Shown one piece after another: positions 63,840 to 64,000 of a stretch of DNA of 64,000 bases (within the stretch, counting starts at the first letter, position 1; every line of letters begins with the position of its first letter). The stretch spans positions 2,108,001 to 2,172,000 of the forward strand of contig AP025252.1 in assembly GCA_016865505.2 (NCBI GenBank), read 5' to 3'. The notes beneath the pieces were generated by a model. That model made no database searches and was not told where the DNA came from. It saw nothing but the letters and a program-made list of their open reading frames with translations. Origin of the DNA: Bryobacterales bacterium F-183. Its GTDB lineage: Bacteria > Acidobacteriota > Terriglobia > Bryobacterales > Bryobacteraceae. The position numbers were made by a program, and so were the translations under genes.

Positions 63840-63855
63840 TGGCCCGTGCCGTGCA
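63840..63855 (+). promoter_or_regulatory. Possible sigma-54 promoter of the gene at 63907
   Basis: TGGCCCGTGCCGTGCA has TGGC and TGCA at the correct spacing but two mismatches. It lies 51 bases before ATG 63907 and points away from csbD. Confidence 0.35.
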
Positions 63856-63906
63856 GCCTTTGAAGGCTGCGGGCCTTTCGGATTCCCGCGGAGAGGACAT
63901 TGAATT

Positions 63907-64000
63907 ATGCAACTGAACAAACACTTTTTTGCGGCTGGCCTGCTTGCCAGCGCGACGCTTTTTGCTGCTCCGAACGAACAGTCGGATGCCGCAAAGCGAG
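63907..64000 (+). CDS. Exported protein, N-terminal fragment cut by window edge
   Basis: Only 31 codons are visible: MQLNKHFFAAGLLASATLFA, then APNEQSDAAKR. This is a signal peptide followed by a mature start. A GGAGAGG-like ribosome site precedes the ATG. The divergent csbD and a sigma-54-like site suggest a stress-related envelope protein, but the product cannot be named. Confidence 0.7.
   Translation, partial: MQLNKHFFAAGLLASATLFAAPNEQSDAAKR

Overview
This 64 kb window looks like chromosomal DNA from a free-living Gram-negative bacterium of the phylum Acidobacteriota, probably near Bryobacterales/Solibacterales. That placement is my inference. It rests on the GC-rich coding, a VWA protein resembling the acidobacterial VWFA-related family, an outer-membrane assembly system (BamA/TamB-like), TonB, several OmpA-type proteins, secreted beta-propeller proteins, SMP-30 and Gfo/Idh/MocA proteins with twin-arginine-like leaders, and a Gram-negative sortase. 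I see no rRNA, tRNA, CRISPR, phage genes or insertion sequences. Coding is dense and no gap exceeds 300 bases.

Layout. 1-3.3 kb: a response-regulator/PP2C phosphatase, a zinc-ribbon protein with a histone-H1-like tail, a TonB-like protein and a gluconolactonase-like protein. 3.3-9.7 kb (minus): an overlapping four-gene operon of a SpoIVB-type peptidase, a secreted propeller protein, an MBOAT O-acyltransferase and its SGNH-like partner. 9.7-11.3 kb: an exosortase and EpsI. 11.4-16.1 kb: MetY and a 1045-residue OmpA/PKD/Ig-like surface protein. 16.2-19.9 kb: a redox operon (Moco-fold protein, HTH plus substrate-binding regulator, MauG-like peroxidase, cytochrome P460), then a DUF1989 gene behind a structured leader. 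19.9-31.4 kb: mostly carbohydrate metabolism (PQQ-type sugar dehydrogenase with an Rrf2 regulator, IlvD/Edd dehydratase, glycogen-debranching-type glucosidase, esterase, AraC regulator, two aldo/keto reductases).

31.4-47.6 kb is an envelope and stress block: YtxH, Dps, an NtrC-type regulator with a soluble kinase, an OmpA coiled-coil protein, a glycine-zipper protein and a TPR protein. It continues with one 2263-residue polypeptide that joins a complete TamB-like chain to POTRA repeats and an Omp85 barrel. It ends with a cassette of a proline-rich surface protein with an LPxTA-like tail, a VWA protein and a sortase. 47.6-64 kb holds polA, an ECF sigma/YCII pair, hydrolases and oxidoreductases, an M23 peptidase, a glycosyltransferase, a PHP protein, a second glycine-zipper protein, YihY, an AsmA-like protein, a receiver protein and CsbD.

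The most interesting points are the TamB-BamA fusion, the sortase cassette, and a set of sigma-54-type promoters. One of these is an exact consensus match. They lie in front of envelope and stress genes, and the window also encodes an NtrC-family activator. A short motif, GTACG, is strongly over-used and biased to the plus strand.
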